This document shows positions 54,916-64,000 of a DNA stretch of 64,000 nucleotides, piece by piece. The stretch comes from Cardiocondyla obscurior. Taxonomy: Eukaryota; Arthropoda; Insecta; Hymenoptera; Formicidae. The DNA lies in the NCBI RefSeq assembly GCF_019399895.1, contig NC_091889.1, positions 1,918,501 through 1,982,500 on the forward strand, written 5' to 3'. The position numbers and the translations under genes are program-made. The notes beneath the pieces are model-generated. The model searched no databases, was not told where the DNA came from, and saw nothing but the letters and a program-made list of their open reading frames with translations. Positions within the stretch are counted from its first letter, which is position 1, and every line of letters starts with the position of its first letter.

Positions 54916-55344
54916 ACAATAAGTATGAACACAAAAAACATGAGATTATAATAAAAAATTTTATAGTTTCAAAAAATAAAAATTAACTTTATTAAAATGT
55001 TAAAAAGTTTCTATAAAAAAAAAAAGAAGAAACAGACATATGGAGTTTAATGCATTATAAATAATAAACTTAAGAATTAAAAATAAAATGTTTTGTAAAA
55101 TATAAAATATTTCCAGGTCCTTTTTTGGAAAATCATCCAAATTAAAAAAAAAAAGAATGCACGACGGTAAATTTATGGCCTCAATATCAATTATCTGTAA
55201 ACATAGTAAGTGTTATTAATAAAAGCTGTAAACAGAAATATTTGATAAGTCTACTTACATATTTTAATTTTACATTGCAGTCTTTTGCATTTTGCACAAA
55301 GATATGTTGGTAATGCACCATCCACCAAAAGTACCATCCACCAT
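54916..55344. other. AT-rich, no gene seen
   Basis: Spacer leading into the right inverted repeat. Confidence 0.5.
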
Positions 55345-55941
55345 CATGTCTTTACGTATAAAATGCTCATGTCGTCAATTGTGTAAATTGCTCATGTCTT
55401 TACGTATAAAATGCTTATATCGTCAATTGTGTAAAATGCTCATGTCCTCAATTGTGTAAATTGCTCATGTCTTTACGTATAAAATGCTCATGTCGTCAAT
55501 TGTGTAAATTGCTCATGTCTTTACCTATAAAATGTTCATGTCGTTATTTATGTAAAATGCTTATGTAATTTTTTCATGTTCACAATGGTTTTGTCGTAAG
55601 ACTTCTTGGAATCGTCATCTTCGTGCAGCATCTTGAAACGTGTAATAGAGAACAGATTATATTACTATCTTACGGTATTTTTGTACCTCGCCATACTTAT
55701 ATTATTTCTGCTTCCTATCAGTGCTGACCGTTAATTAACGTAAGTAACCGATTACTTTTATTAAGAAGAATTTCTTTCTTGCTGCATAATGATATATAGA
55801 TTAAACTAAACCATGTAAATGATTGATTTGTACATGGTTAACAAAATATTTTTTGTGTTGAGTTAGTTTATTTAAAGAATTCTTAAAATAATCTGTTGTT
55901 TTGACGTATATGATATGCCTGTGCTCTAGATGTGATTTGAT
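55345..55941 (-). repeat. Right long inverted repeat
   Basis: Reverse complement of 45645-46190, about 50 bp longer because its minisatellite (55345-55560; units of TTTACGTATAAAATGCTCAT and GTCAATTGTGTAAATTGCTC) has more copies. Confidence 0.88.
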
Positions 55942-56040
55942 TTATAAATTGAAAATAACAATTAATTATTTTGCTTTGCATATAAAATAAATTTTAGTGA
56001 ATGGTCTGTTTTGGGCACTTGTAAAAAGATATTCTATGAA

Positions 56041-56340
56041 TGTTGTGGCAAAAGCCACTAATTCTCAACGTCAGACCCCACGCCGCGACTACCACCAATT
56101 GCCCTAAGTTTTAGCGCGGACACCGTCCATTTTTAATTTACGCGGGCCGACCAACCGCCCGCGGCGCGTAGCGCGGACCGCCGTAGCCAGTGACATGAGC
56201 CGCCCAACCGCCCGTACCGCGCACCGCCACAGACCGCTCGGGAGAAGGGTTTCCCCCACTCTCGAGCCAACGGGTATATAAACCGCCTCGAGTGCGAGCT
56301 AGGCACAGTTTCCTCGCTGGAGAGCACTTTAGCAACCGAT
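56041..56340 (+). promoter_or_regulatory. GC-rich LTR-like promoter region
   Basis: It begins TGTTGTGGCAAAAGCCACTA with a GTGGC/GCCAC hairpin like the starts of the solo LTRs here. A TATA box TATATAAA lies at 56275-56282 and a CACAGT initiator-like site at 56304-56309. No matching end or target duplication was found, so whether this is an LTR is undecided. Confidence 0.5.
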
Positions 56341-56640
56341 CCTCCGAGACTTGGGCGCTCCCAAGCCTTCCCCGACCGGGCTCACCCGGCTATTGAGACC
56401 GATACCGCTACCGCCGAGACTCGGGCGCTCCCGAGCTTCTCCTTGACCGGGTTCATCCGGCCTTTCGAAACCGCTATCCCCAAGACTCGGGCGCTCCCGA
56501 GCCTCCCTTGACCGGGCTCTCCCAGCCTCCGACATCGCTACCTTCAAGACTCGGGCGCTCCCGAGCCTTCCTTGACCGGGCTCTCCCGGCCTCCAACGCC
56601 GCTACTTCTAAGACTCGGGCGCTCCCGAGCCTTCCTCGGC
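56341..56640. repeat. Minisatellite with a hairpin in every unit
   Basis: Five units of 64-70 bp. Each contains a 16-base hairpin: CTTGGGCGCTCCCAAG at 56350-56365 and CTCGGGCGCTCCCGAG at 56420, 56486, 56550 and 56614. Confidence 0.92.
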
Positions 56641-56689
56641 CAAACCTCCCCCCCCCCGGCGTCAGACAGTGTAGACAATTTCCACCTTT

Positions 56690-56888
56690 AGGCCGATAAT
56701 CCGCGACCGCGAGACTCCGTTCACTCGACATGGCCGGGACGGCCCGACTTGTACTCCGCGCCGATAGCCCGCAACCACGAGACTCTGTCCGCTCGACACG
56801 GCCTGGACGGCCCGATTTGTACACTGCGCCGATAGCCCGCGGCCGCAAGACGCTGTCCGCTCGATACGGCCTGGTCGGCCCAACCTGT
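56690..56888. repeat. Second minisatellite, ~66-bp unit, three copies
   Basis: Units share GCCGATAGCCCGC, GAGACTCTGTCCGCTCGACA and GGACGGCCCGA. Confidence 0.9.
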
Positions 56889-56904
56889 ATATAATGGATA
56901 AAGT

Positions 56905-57175
56905 TCCGAAAAGCGCCTACCCCTGATTTTAAGGTCATTCATTGAAAATTATGTAACTTTTTACCCTGATTACGAATGTCAAGATCAAAGTTGGCGGAAA
57001 CCCCATATTATGGTGTTAGACGCAAAAAACCCATGAAACTTTGTCGTGAAATTTCCAAAAGCACATACCCCCGACATTCAAGGTTACTCCATGGGGTTAT
57101 GTAACTTTTCACCCTGATTACGAATGTCATGGTCAGAGTTGGCGGAAACCCCATATTATGGTGTTTTTAAAAAAA
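56905..57175. repeat. Dimeric repeat, 148-bp period
   Basis: ACCCTGATTACGAATGTCA occurs at 56963 and 57111, each followed by GTTGGCGGAAACCCCATATT. Non-coding. Confidence 0.9.
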
Positions 57176-57521
57176 AAAAAAGATTCAAATATAAACGCGT
57201 CGATTTAAAATAAACGAATGTTTCACCGCTAGATGTCACAGGACTCTATAAACTTCCTTTCTCGCATTTAAAAATTATTTGATAGGTATTGTTCGCGATT
57301 TAACGGACCCGCTCGGTGAGACCGCGCTTTCGATTAGTGTCGCGCATAATTACGCGATGGCACCACGTCGCGGACCGGCAATTTATCGATAATCTGCGCC
57401 ACGTGCGGCATTTGCCGGTTCTAATGTTTCTTCTTGTTCCGAAAGTCAGTGCGTACGGACGGCTCTCAAAGTGTCTCTGAATTCTCATAGTTTTTTGTGG
57501 TGTTAGCTCAATCATAAAATG
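57176..57521. other. Left flank of the hAT element, no gene seen
   Basis: Unique-looking sequence with no supported gene. Confidence 0.4.
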
Positions 57522-57895
57522 ACCGGTGGCAGTGATGGAAATTTTAGCTCCGAGCAACATCGATGTTGCTGGAGTGGGGGACTACGCACACACGCCGGCG
57601 TCCTGTCGGTGAGCGCGCCTCGCTCGGCTTTCAGAAGAGGACAGATATATATATGTTCCGTCTTCGTCGCACCGAGGCAGCTACGATTCGTAGCCTACGG
57701 TTACGGTGACTAAGACGAGTGCTCGCATCGTGCGAGCCGCGTGAATCGCGGGCACCAAGATGCATGTTTTTTTACAGGCTGTATGTTAGAATATAATGTG
57801 GTCTTCCGCACTACCCAGGAGGTGCCACTTACAGTGCGTTAGGTTTTTTAACGTGGACCTTCGCCAGTAGCCATATCATACCACATTTCTGAATT

Positions 57896-58225
57896 GTCCA
57901 ACACGCAAAGTGTCCGACAAACTTAATATTAAATTGTTAATAAATAAACTGTCCAACACGCAAAGTGTCCGACAAACTTAATATTGAATTGATAAAAAAA
58001 AAACTGTCCAACACGCAAAGTGTCCGACAAATTTAATTTTAAATTGATAAAAAAAAAACTGTCCAACACGCAAAGTGTCCGACAAATTTAATTTTAAATT
58101 AATAATAAATCAACTGTCCAACACGCAAAGTGTCCGACAAACTTAATATTGAATTAATAATAAATAAACTGTCCAACACGCAAAGTGTCCGACAAACTTA
58201 ATATTGAATTGATAATTATTAAACT
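57896..58225. repeat. hAT subterminal repeats, left array
   Basis: Six units with an exact 55-bp period (57896, 57951, 58006, 58061, 58116, 58171). Each starts GTCCAACACGCAAAGTGTCC followed by GAC, an imperfect dyad. Candidate transposase-binding sites by analogy with other hAT elements. Confidence 0.93.
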
Positions 58226-58247
58226 TTTTTTTTCATAAATAAATTAT

Positions 58248-60539
58248 TTATAGCATTGTAGACGAGGAAGGACCAGCCATGTCACAATCATCTGCAGTAT
58301 ATAATGTTAGATGACTTTCTTGTTTTTTATGACATGTAGAATATAATTTGTCTGTTGACATTAAAGATAAATGCTCTTCATTGATGTTAATATTTAGAGC
58401 GGTTTCTTTTCTCGCTTTTAATGCTGACTTAAACACGCATAAAGCATTTACGTTTACAGGTGCAAGTTTGTTTCGTTTTTAGTTTTTATATCTGATAAAA
58501 GGAAAAGATTCTTTCGGAATCGGCATTTGAATTTGGCAATGATCTAACAGCATTCAAGACAGACTTTAAATTAGGATATCGATGACTTTTTAAAATTTTT
58601 TTCCACAATTCATCAAACTCTAATATTGCTAACAAATCTTTATCTGATTCTGAAAAATCTTTGTATAATGCAAACCACTCTTTCTTCAAATCTTTTTCAT
58701 CAAAGCCTCCAAAGGTGCTCACGATATAAGAGACATCACGAAATGAACTTTCTCTATTACTATCGCGTAAAGCCGTATTAAATTCAAAAACTTTTAATTT
58801 TGATAAAAAGGCATCACGTATTGGTAGCCTTTTGCAAATGTCTTGTGCAGCTGTTACGTAAAATTGCAAACAATCTCGTCGAATGTTTGCAACAACGTCT
58901 GCATGTCCTTCCGTAATTAAATTATTTAGATATATTTGACATTCTTCTCCTAAATATATTTTATTTATTGAAATTTGATTTTCTGTTTTATCAAACTCTG
59001 GCATATCAATTTCTTTTAAACTGCTTAATAGCTCAGGTTTTAAGAAATTTTTACAAATGCCACATAAAAATTCTAAAGATTTTCTGTTTAATACTTGGAT
59101 TCTTGTTTTTAGGCTTTGGAAAAAGAGATTGAAAGAATTAAAATGATATAAAATATGTTTTAAAAATAATAGGTAAGCTTTTGTATCAGGTTTTTGCATT
59201 ATAGAAAGTATATATTCTCCAGATTTTGTTTTTCTATTTACTACTATTTCAGTTAAAAACAGAAATAGAGTATTCCAGTACTCAAGAAGTCGTTCAATAC
59301 TTGAATACCGAAAAAGCCATCGTGTATCTGACAACTTTAAAATTTTGCGGTTTGTTTCCTGAAAACTTATAGCAAATTCTTCAAAAATAGCCGAACGTTT
59401 CGGACTACTGTTGATAAAAGTTGCTACTTTTTTAACAAATTCTTCGCAATGTTCTGAAATTTTACTACATGCATTATGTGCAATTAAAGCTGCGGAATGG
59501 CACGGGCATGAAAATGTTAATAATTTATGACAAAACTTTTGAAGTTTTGTTTTAAAAGATGAATATTTGCCCACCATAACATGTGCATTGTCGCATGACA
59601 TAGCAATTATATTTTGAAATGGAATTTGCAATTTCCACATTTCATTTAAAAATGCATCAAATAATTTTTCCGCGCTGCTATTTTTTGCGTCAATATTTAT
59701 TAATTTTACTAATTGTGAACGACTATCTAACGTTTCAGGATCAACATACCGCACAAGAAACGTCATCCATTTCTGATTCGAAATGTCTGATGTTTCATCT
59801 ACAAAAATTGAAAATTTATTATTTTGTAATATGTCAACTACACGATTTGTTTCTATCGGACATAAAACGTTGGAAATAATTCCTTTACATTTTTTTCGAT
59901 TCATTGTCATGCCTTTTATTATTTTAGAATCCTTTCCTATTTCTTTAAACAATGTTAGAATATCTTGTGCCGTTTCGAATGAAATATTTTTTTCAGCAAT
60001 AAATGCAGCATATCGAATTTCTGCTGCCTTCTTTTCATCATCAAACGGCACAAGTGATTCCACGTTCATATTTTTGTCACACATATCATTTATATCTTTT
60101 TTTTTCTATTTTCATTGTTAATAATATGTACTTCGGATTCTGCATGACGATAAATATTCGATAATTTAGCCACCATATATATTTCACAAAATGTACAAAA
60201 ACATAATTTTTTATTATGTGATACTTCGCGCAACCATGGTTTAAATATTTCAATATCTAACCATTGTTGTCGGAATGTTTGCCGTGCCCCGTAACTAATA
60301 TTTTTCTCGTTTGCGTCATTATTTGTTTCAAAATCGGTTTCATTAATTTTCTCATTATGACACGCAGAATCCGCATGTCGTGATACACATGTATTGCACG
60401 AAAAATCTTTTTTACAAATAATACAATGATATAAACTATCATCTGAGGGAACTTTTCGTATCCAAGATTTATAGCGATCATCAGAAAGCCAAGCTTCAAC
60501 AAAGCTTCGCTTAGCTTTCTTTTTCAATAAATCGCACAT
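58248..60539 (-). pseudogene. hAT transposase (ZMYM6/ZNF862-like type), frameshifted
   Basis: 60539-60090 encodes the N-terminus with two zinc fingers (CIICKKDFSCNTCVSRHADSAC and CTFCEIYMV...RHAESEVH). A run of nine A residues (60096-60104) puts it out of phase with the 532-codon main frame 60084-58486. That frame holds the catalytic-core hallmarks: FVDETSDISNQKWMTFLVRY, MSCDNAHVMVGKYSSFK, CPCHSAALIAHNACSK, LSDTRWLFRYSSIERL, and the C-terminal dimerisation motif SLPNSNADSERIFSF. Two further shifts near 58450-58490 separate the tail (LCVFKSALKARKETAL...), which ends at 58248. The enzyme would cut and paste the element. Confidence 0.92.
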
Positions 60540-60853
60540 TTTAATGTTTTATATATTATAAATATTAGATACGAAAAAATAAAAAATAAATTGAATAGAC
60601 TTACAATCTGTTGCAGCTTTCTGTAATAATTATTTCTCACAAAAGCTATTACAATTGAGCAAATGAACTGTCAATATATACTAATTTAACTGTAGAAGTA
60701 CTTTCAGTATATATAATAATATTTTATTTATTGTTTCTGCTCGCGGTCACGAAGCGCTCGTAGCTTAGGGCAAAACAAATGTATTGTATATAATCGCTTA
60801 CAAAGTTTTAAACGAGCAGTAGACGTCTAAAAGCGAGCGAAATCATCTAAAGA
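60540..60853. promoter_or_regulatory. Divergent promoter region of the hAT element
   Basis: 313 bp between the 5' ends of the minus-strand transposase and the plus-strand RGG gene. AT-rich with ATATATAATAATA near 60712. Bidirectional promoter inferred from gene arrangement only. Confidence 0.4.
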
Positions 60854-61443
60854 TGAGCGAAAATCCTCGTAAGTAATATACATAATTGTTATTTTTTTTG
60901 TAATTCATATATTGTAAAATTAATACTTTTTTCATTTTTTAGAAAATAGTGCGTTAGAGCGGCTCATGGAGGTAGAGCATCAAATTACCTCACTTTTGCA
61001 AACTTATAAGCAGTTGCAGGAAGAGCTGCAACAACAGCCGCAGCCGCATCCGCAGCCGCAGCCGCAGCAGCAGGAGCAACAGCCGCAGCCGCAGCAGCAG
61101 GAGCAGCAGAAGCAGCAAAGTAATAACAATATTTAAATTCATATTTATTATTTATATTTAGTATATACTTATTTTTTTATTTATACATTTTAGAAAAACG
61201 AAAAAGAGGTTACGCGGCCGGACGGTCGCGAGGGAGTTTTTGGAGAGGCCGGGGCGGCATGCGAGGCCGGGGCGGCATGCGAGACCGGGGCGGCATGCGA
61301 GGCCGGGGCGGCATGCGAGGCCGGGGCGGCATGCGAGGCCGGGGCGGCATGCGAGGCCGGGGCGGCATGCGAGGCCGGGGCGGCATGCGAGGCCGGGGCG
61401 GACACCTAGTTATACATCAATTTTTTTATAATATTTCTAATTA
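60854..61443 (+). CDS. Coiled, Gln-rich, RGG-repeat protein carried by the hAT
   Basis: Three exons with consistent phase: 60854-60869 (MSENP, donor GTAAGT), about 60942-61121 (donor GTAATA after CAGCAAA) and about 61193-61443. Exon 2 gives NSALERLMEVEHQITSLLQT, a short leucine coil, then a Gln/Pro-rich tract. Exon 3 gives a basic KKRKRGYAAGRSRGSF followed by nine GRGGMR units and HLVIHQFFYNISN before the stop. RG/RGG tracts commonly bind RNA or G-rich nucleic acid. Alternative frames over the repeat (GRHARP, or ASHAAP on the minus strand) are also open, but only this frame fits the splice joins. Function in transposition is unknown. Confidence 0.6.
61245..61402. repeat. 18-bp GC-rich tandem repeat
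   Basis: About nine copies of CGGGGCGGCATGCGAGGC encoding GRGGMR units; one unit has AGACC for AGGCC. Confidence 0.95.
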
Positions 61444-61534
61444 AAATAAAAATTTAAATAACTAATATTGCCGCTTTTCTTTTTCATTTACTCCCGTAAA
61501 AAATTATCCTTCCTACATATAGTTACGCATTCTG

Positions 61535-61608
61535 TCGGACATTTTACGTGTTAGACAGTTTATTAACAATTTAATATTAAGTTTGTCGGACACTTTGCGT
61601 GTTGGACA
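61535..61608. repeat. hAT subterminal repeats, right array
   Basis: Two inverted copies of the 57896-type motif at 61535-61557 and 61586-61608, 51 bp apart; the inner copy is degenerate. Confidence 0.9.
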
Positions 61609-62017
61609 ATTCAGAAATGTGGTATGATATGGCTACTGGCGAAGGTCCACATTAAAAAACCTAACGCACTGTAAGTGGCACCTCCTGGGTAGTGCGGAAG
61701 ACCACATCATATTCTAACATACAGCCTGTAAAAAAACATGCATCTTGGTGCCCGCGATTCACGCGGCTCGCACGATGCGAGGACTCGTCTTAGTCACCGT
61801 AACTCGAAGGCTACGAGTCGTCGCCTACGAATCGTAGCTGCCTCGGTGCGACGAAGACGGAACATATATATATCTGTCCTCTTCTGAAAGCCGAGCGAAG
61901 CCGAGCGAGGCCGAACGAAGCGCGCTCACCGACAGGACGCTGGGCGTGTGTGCGTGGTTCCCCACTCCAGCAACATCGATGTTGCTCGGAGCTAAAATTC
62001 CCATCACTGACCGGTGG

Positions 62018-62551
62018 TCAAACGGTGTTAGTCAGGAAGTGCGAAAATCTTTCTCATTTATCGTAAAGGCAGTCGGCTCACAAAAGTACGGATACAGCCT
62101 CACTGTCCGTGCACGTGGTAGCAACGTGCTCGAGCACATGCTCACGGCGTTCTCGCTACGCACGCTCATTTTGCGGAATACGCCTCATTCTTTCTCGTTT
62201 CGTATTAATCACCGCGCCGGTTTACTCATTGCTCATTTAAATAATCAAGGACCGCTCATATCATGTGAATAGTCGACGCTCGCGGACGCAATCACCCTGG
62301 TAGCACGTGGCCCATTTTGACCATCAAGTTGACTCGGCTTCTCGCGTGATAAGTTTTCCGCGCTACCCGTAAGATCTAAGGTATCTCACTGTAACTAGAA
62401 TAGTTTCTGTTACAGGTATATATAAGACAGTCAGTTATCATCATCAATTGCTTAATAAGCCTATGATATAGTGTATATGCCGGTTAGTCATTTATAAGTT
62501 GTTACTTTATTTCTGATTGTATTATATCTATACTATCTATATTATCTATAC
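62018..62551. other. Right flank of the hAT, no gene recognised
   Basis: A frame at 61946-62272 runs out of the transposon and has no domain. A TATATATAAG with TCAGTT follows at 62417-62436 and could be a promoter. Confidence 0.4.
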
Positions 62552-62972
62552 TGTTGCACCGGGAAGGTGCTGTGGGGTCCGTTCTCCGGAGAGATGAATG
62601 TATACTGGGCAGGAACAGGAAGCCGAAATAAAGACCCCTTTTTATTAAACTGTTTCGCTTTCTTTTATTTTCCTTCTTGTAACTTACAGCCGGCAACTTC
62701 GCGCGATTCACTTAATTACGACTTCTAATAGCGACTGCCCGTCCGGGCCGCGGCTGCCCCTACATATGCCCTGCTGTTGCTATGTCAAAAATCATAGCAA
62801 TCAGCAGAATCGCGGGTGGCAACCGCGATTGTCCTCGAAACGTCGCGTCCCGGCCGGAAATGCCGGGTTACCTTGATCGGCGGTATTCTGCCGATCAAGC
62901 TAAATGGTCGCGCGCGTGCGACATTCTAACGTTATTCCCGAGTTTCTGTTGCCAAGGGCTCGGGATATAACA
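62552..62972 (-). repeat. Solo LTR of the env-Gypsy family
   Basis: 421 bp, TGTTGCACC...ATATAACA, related over most of its length to the LTR at 15875-16285. ATAC is duplicated on both sides (62548-62551 and 62973-62976). No internal sequence remains, so LTR-LTR recombination removed it. Confidence 0.9.
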
Positions 62973-63048
62973 ATACTATCTATATTGATAGTCGTAGTAT
63001 TTGTGCTGATTTTCTTTTTCCTCATCGGTAATTTTTTTATATTTCTTA

Positions 63049-63540
63049 AGTCTTTAAATTTTACCATAAATCGTACGTACAATCTATTCAAATTATGCTC
63101 CATTTTAGAAAATAACGACAGATGTATGGAATGGATTCGCGATATAGAATTAATACCGCGAGAAAAATTTTGCAACAAGCACAGAAAGAAAATGTCTATG
63201 CAAGAATCTGCATTTAACTGTGGTAGATTTGTCTGCCAAAAGAAAGGAAAATATTACCACTGTATAAGTGTTACAGACAATACATGGTTTGAGAGGTGTC
63301 ATGTCTCTGTAGCGGCATGTATGTTAATAACATATACCTTTGCGATGAATTTTACATTTGAACAGACGATAAGAGAAAGCAGTATAAAGGAAAATGAGCA
63401 AATTTTTCGGAAAACAGTAGCAGACAAATTTTTATTTTGCCGAGAAGTCTGTATGATTGTACTGGACCAACACTTTCAAGAAGAAGGCTACATTGGAGGT
63501 GTTGGTGAAGTTGTCAAAATCGACGAATGCAAAATAGGTC
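63049..63540 (+). pseudogene. Merlin transposase, N-terminal fragment
   Basis: The open frame encodes RCMEWIRDIELIPREKFC, a cysteine-rich ribbon (CNKHRKK...NCGRFVCQKK), NTWFERCHVSVAACMLITYT, the FCREVC segment, and GEVVKIDECKIGRRN, where Asp in EIDExKxG is the first catalytic residue of the IS1595/ISXO2-like DDE fold. The remaining two thirds, with the other catalytic residues, are missing: at 63541-63548 the frame runs into half of a fold-back element. The open frame upstream of about 63049 crosses the solo LTR and is not part of the gene. Confidence 0.8.
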
Positions 63541-63547
63541 GCCGCAA

Positions 63548-63700
63548 TTCCTTGTCGCTCTTACGCCTATACAATTTATACATTTTAATTTTTTCTTAAT
63601 AACGGTTGAGAATTTTGTAAAATGATACAGGACTTTTCTACTTGTCTCAATCAGTTCTATCTATTCTTTCAGTATCCTTCGTTATGTCTGAGACACCCTG
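63548..63700. mobile_element. Half fold-back element (single FB1 arm)
   Basis: It corresponds to one FB1 arm (about 258-409) with scattered differences and ends AGACACCCTG at 63700. No inverted partner is present. Confidence 0.85.
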
Positions 63701-64000
63701 TATTTCAGCTATCGTGTACTGAACCCTGCCAACCAGTAGCTATATTAATTATTAATTCATTATCGCATACTACTTGAGTATTTATAAAAAAATAATCTTT
63801 CTTATTACGAAATAATTTAGCATCTTCTCCATCTACAATACCATATTAAAGATTAATACATATGTTCTATTAAAAAGCAGTAAAAAAATAATAATAAAAA
63901 TACACGTAAAAAAAAATACCAAATGACTGAACACGAATATGTGTACAATCTATGTAGTATGTCAAATTTGCGTACATTTCATTTTAGTTAAGTCCTAGTT
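63701..64000. other. AT-rich, no gene seen
   Basis: Nothing recognisable to the window end. Confidence 0.5.

Larger units (their letters stand above)
45645..55941. mobile_element. DNA element with ~0.55-kb inverted repeats and a CCCH-RING gene
   Basis: 45645-46190 and 55345-55941 are reverse complements with few differences, starting from GTCTAGAGCACAGGCATATC on the left. Between them lie a CCCH-RING gene (47188-47849), subterminal minisatellites and the whole of DIRS copy 2. No transposase was recognised, and the ends lack an obvious target duplication, so 45645 and 55941 are the limits of detectable pairing. Long inverted repeats with subterminal tandem repeats are typical of MULE, Foldback and related DNA transposons; the superfamily is not determined. 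Confidence 0.75.
57530..62009. mobile_element. Complete hAT transposon
   Basis: 4480 bp. Termini CAGTGATGGAAATTTTAGCT (left) and, inverted, CAGTGATGGGAATTTTAGCT (right), starting CAG as hAT ends do. Both are followed by long inverted homology (left 57530-57945, right 61560-62009). An exact 8-bp target duplication ACCGGTGG flanks it (57522-57529, 62010-62017). It contains a minus-strand transposase (58248-60539), a divergent plus-strand RGG-repeat gene (60854-61443) and subterminal 55-bp repeats. The transposase has frameshifts, so this copy is not autonomous. Confidence 0.95.

Noticed and set aside
56474..56942. Several 70-150-codon open frames
   Set aside because: They are produced by the GC-rich minisatellites.
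57896..58225. CRISPR-like regular array
   Set aside because: The 55-bp units are whole tandem repeats without unique spacers and lie in a eukaryotic hAT element.
61190..61431. Open frames GRHARP (plus) and ASHAAP (minus) across the RGG repeat
   Set aside because: Any 18-bp GC-rich repeat is open in several frames; only the GRGGMR frame joins the upstream exon by splice phase.
63049..63540. Bacterial ISXO2/IS1595 insertion as contamination
   Set aside because: The flanks are insect-type repeats, and the Merlin superfamily is the eukaryotic relative of this transposase.

Overview
This window is eukaryotic nuclear DNA from an arthropod, most likely an insect and plausibly a hymenopteran such as an ant. 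That reading rests on spliced genes with short AT-rich GT-AG introns, an insect-type mitochondrial insertion (ND5 plus trnH), a 17.6/gypsy-like element with an envelope gene, a CsRn1-clade Gypsy, DIRS-like tyrosine-recombinase retrotransposons, hAT, Merlin and MULE relics, and three kinds of fold-back MITE. No prokaryotic operons, Shine-Dalgarno sites or CRISPR arrays are present. The species cannot be named from sequence alone. Almost all recognisable coding sequence is transposon-derived and most of it is broken, so this looks like a transposon island.

Layout. 0-3.4 kb: fold-back element FB1, a duplicated cystatin-like exon, an unidentified ORF with a PC4-like stretch, and small repeats. 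3.4-8.1 kb: DIRS-like retrotransposon copy 1 (gag, RT/RNase H/MT-like, intact tyrosine recombinase), lacking its left repeat. 8.1-16.3 kb: a minus-strand Gypsy element with gag, pol, env and its 5' LTR; its 3' end stops at the DIRS copy. 17.1-20.1 kb: a spliced MULE transposase relic running into a RING-finger exon. 21.3-23.0 kb: solo LTR. 23.05-24.3 kb: mitochondrial insertion split by fold-back FB2. 24.4-28.6 kb: a 15-exon C2H2 zinc-finger gene with a solo LTR in intron 3 and fold-back FB3 in the last intron. 30.6-32.1 kb: two minus-strand genes of unknown function, one with C2H2 fingers. 32.2-33.2 kb: 3' end of a Copia element. 33.4-35.9 kb: a compact intronless cassette of unknown ORFs, the best candidate for something undescribed. 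37.5-38.6 kb: solo LTR. 38.8-39.4 kb: probable non-LTR 3' UTR. 39.6-45.3 kb: degenerate CsRn1-type Gypsy. 45.6-55.9 kb: a DNA element with about 0.55-kb inverted repeats carrying a CCCH-RING gene, itself invaded by DIRS copy 2, which is invaded by an LTR-like sequence. 56.0-57.2 kb: GC-rich promoter-like DNA with hairpin minisatellites. 57.5-62.0 kb: a complete hAT element with a perfect 8-bp target duplication and a second, RGG-repeat gene. 62.5-63.0 kb: solo LTR related to the one at 15.9 kb. 63.0-63.7 kb: a Merlin transposase fragment cut off by half of a fold-back element.

How the parts relate. Insertion order can be read at several places: FB2 entered the mitochondrial insert; a solo LTR and FB3 entered introns of the C2H2 gene; a 512-bp LTR-like piece entered DIRS copy 2, which sits between the inverted repeats of the CCCH-RING element. 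Internal stops and frameshifts show that the Gypsy, CsRn1, DIRS, hAT and MULE proteins are mostly decayed; the tyrosine recombinase at 6605-7591 is the longest intact transposon enzyme. Exon joins, domain names and boundaries were read by eye and no database search was run.
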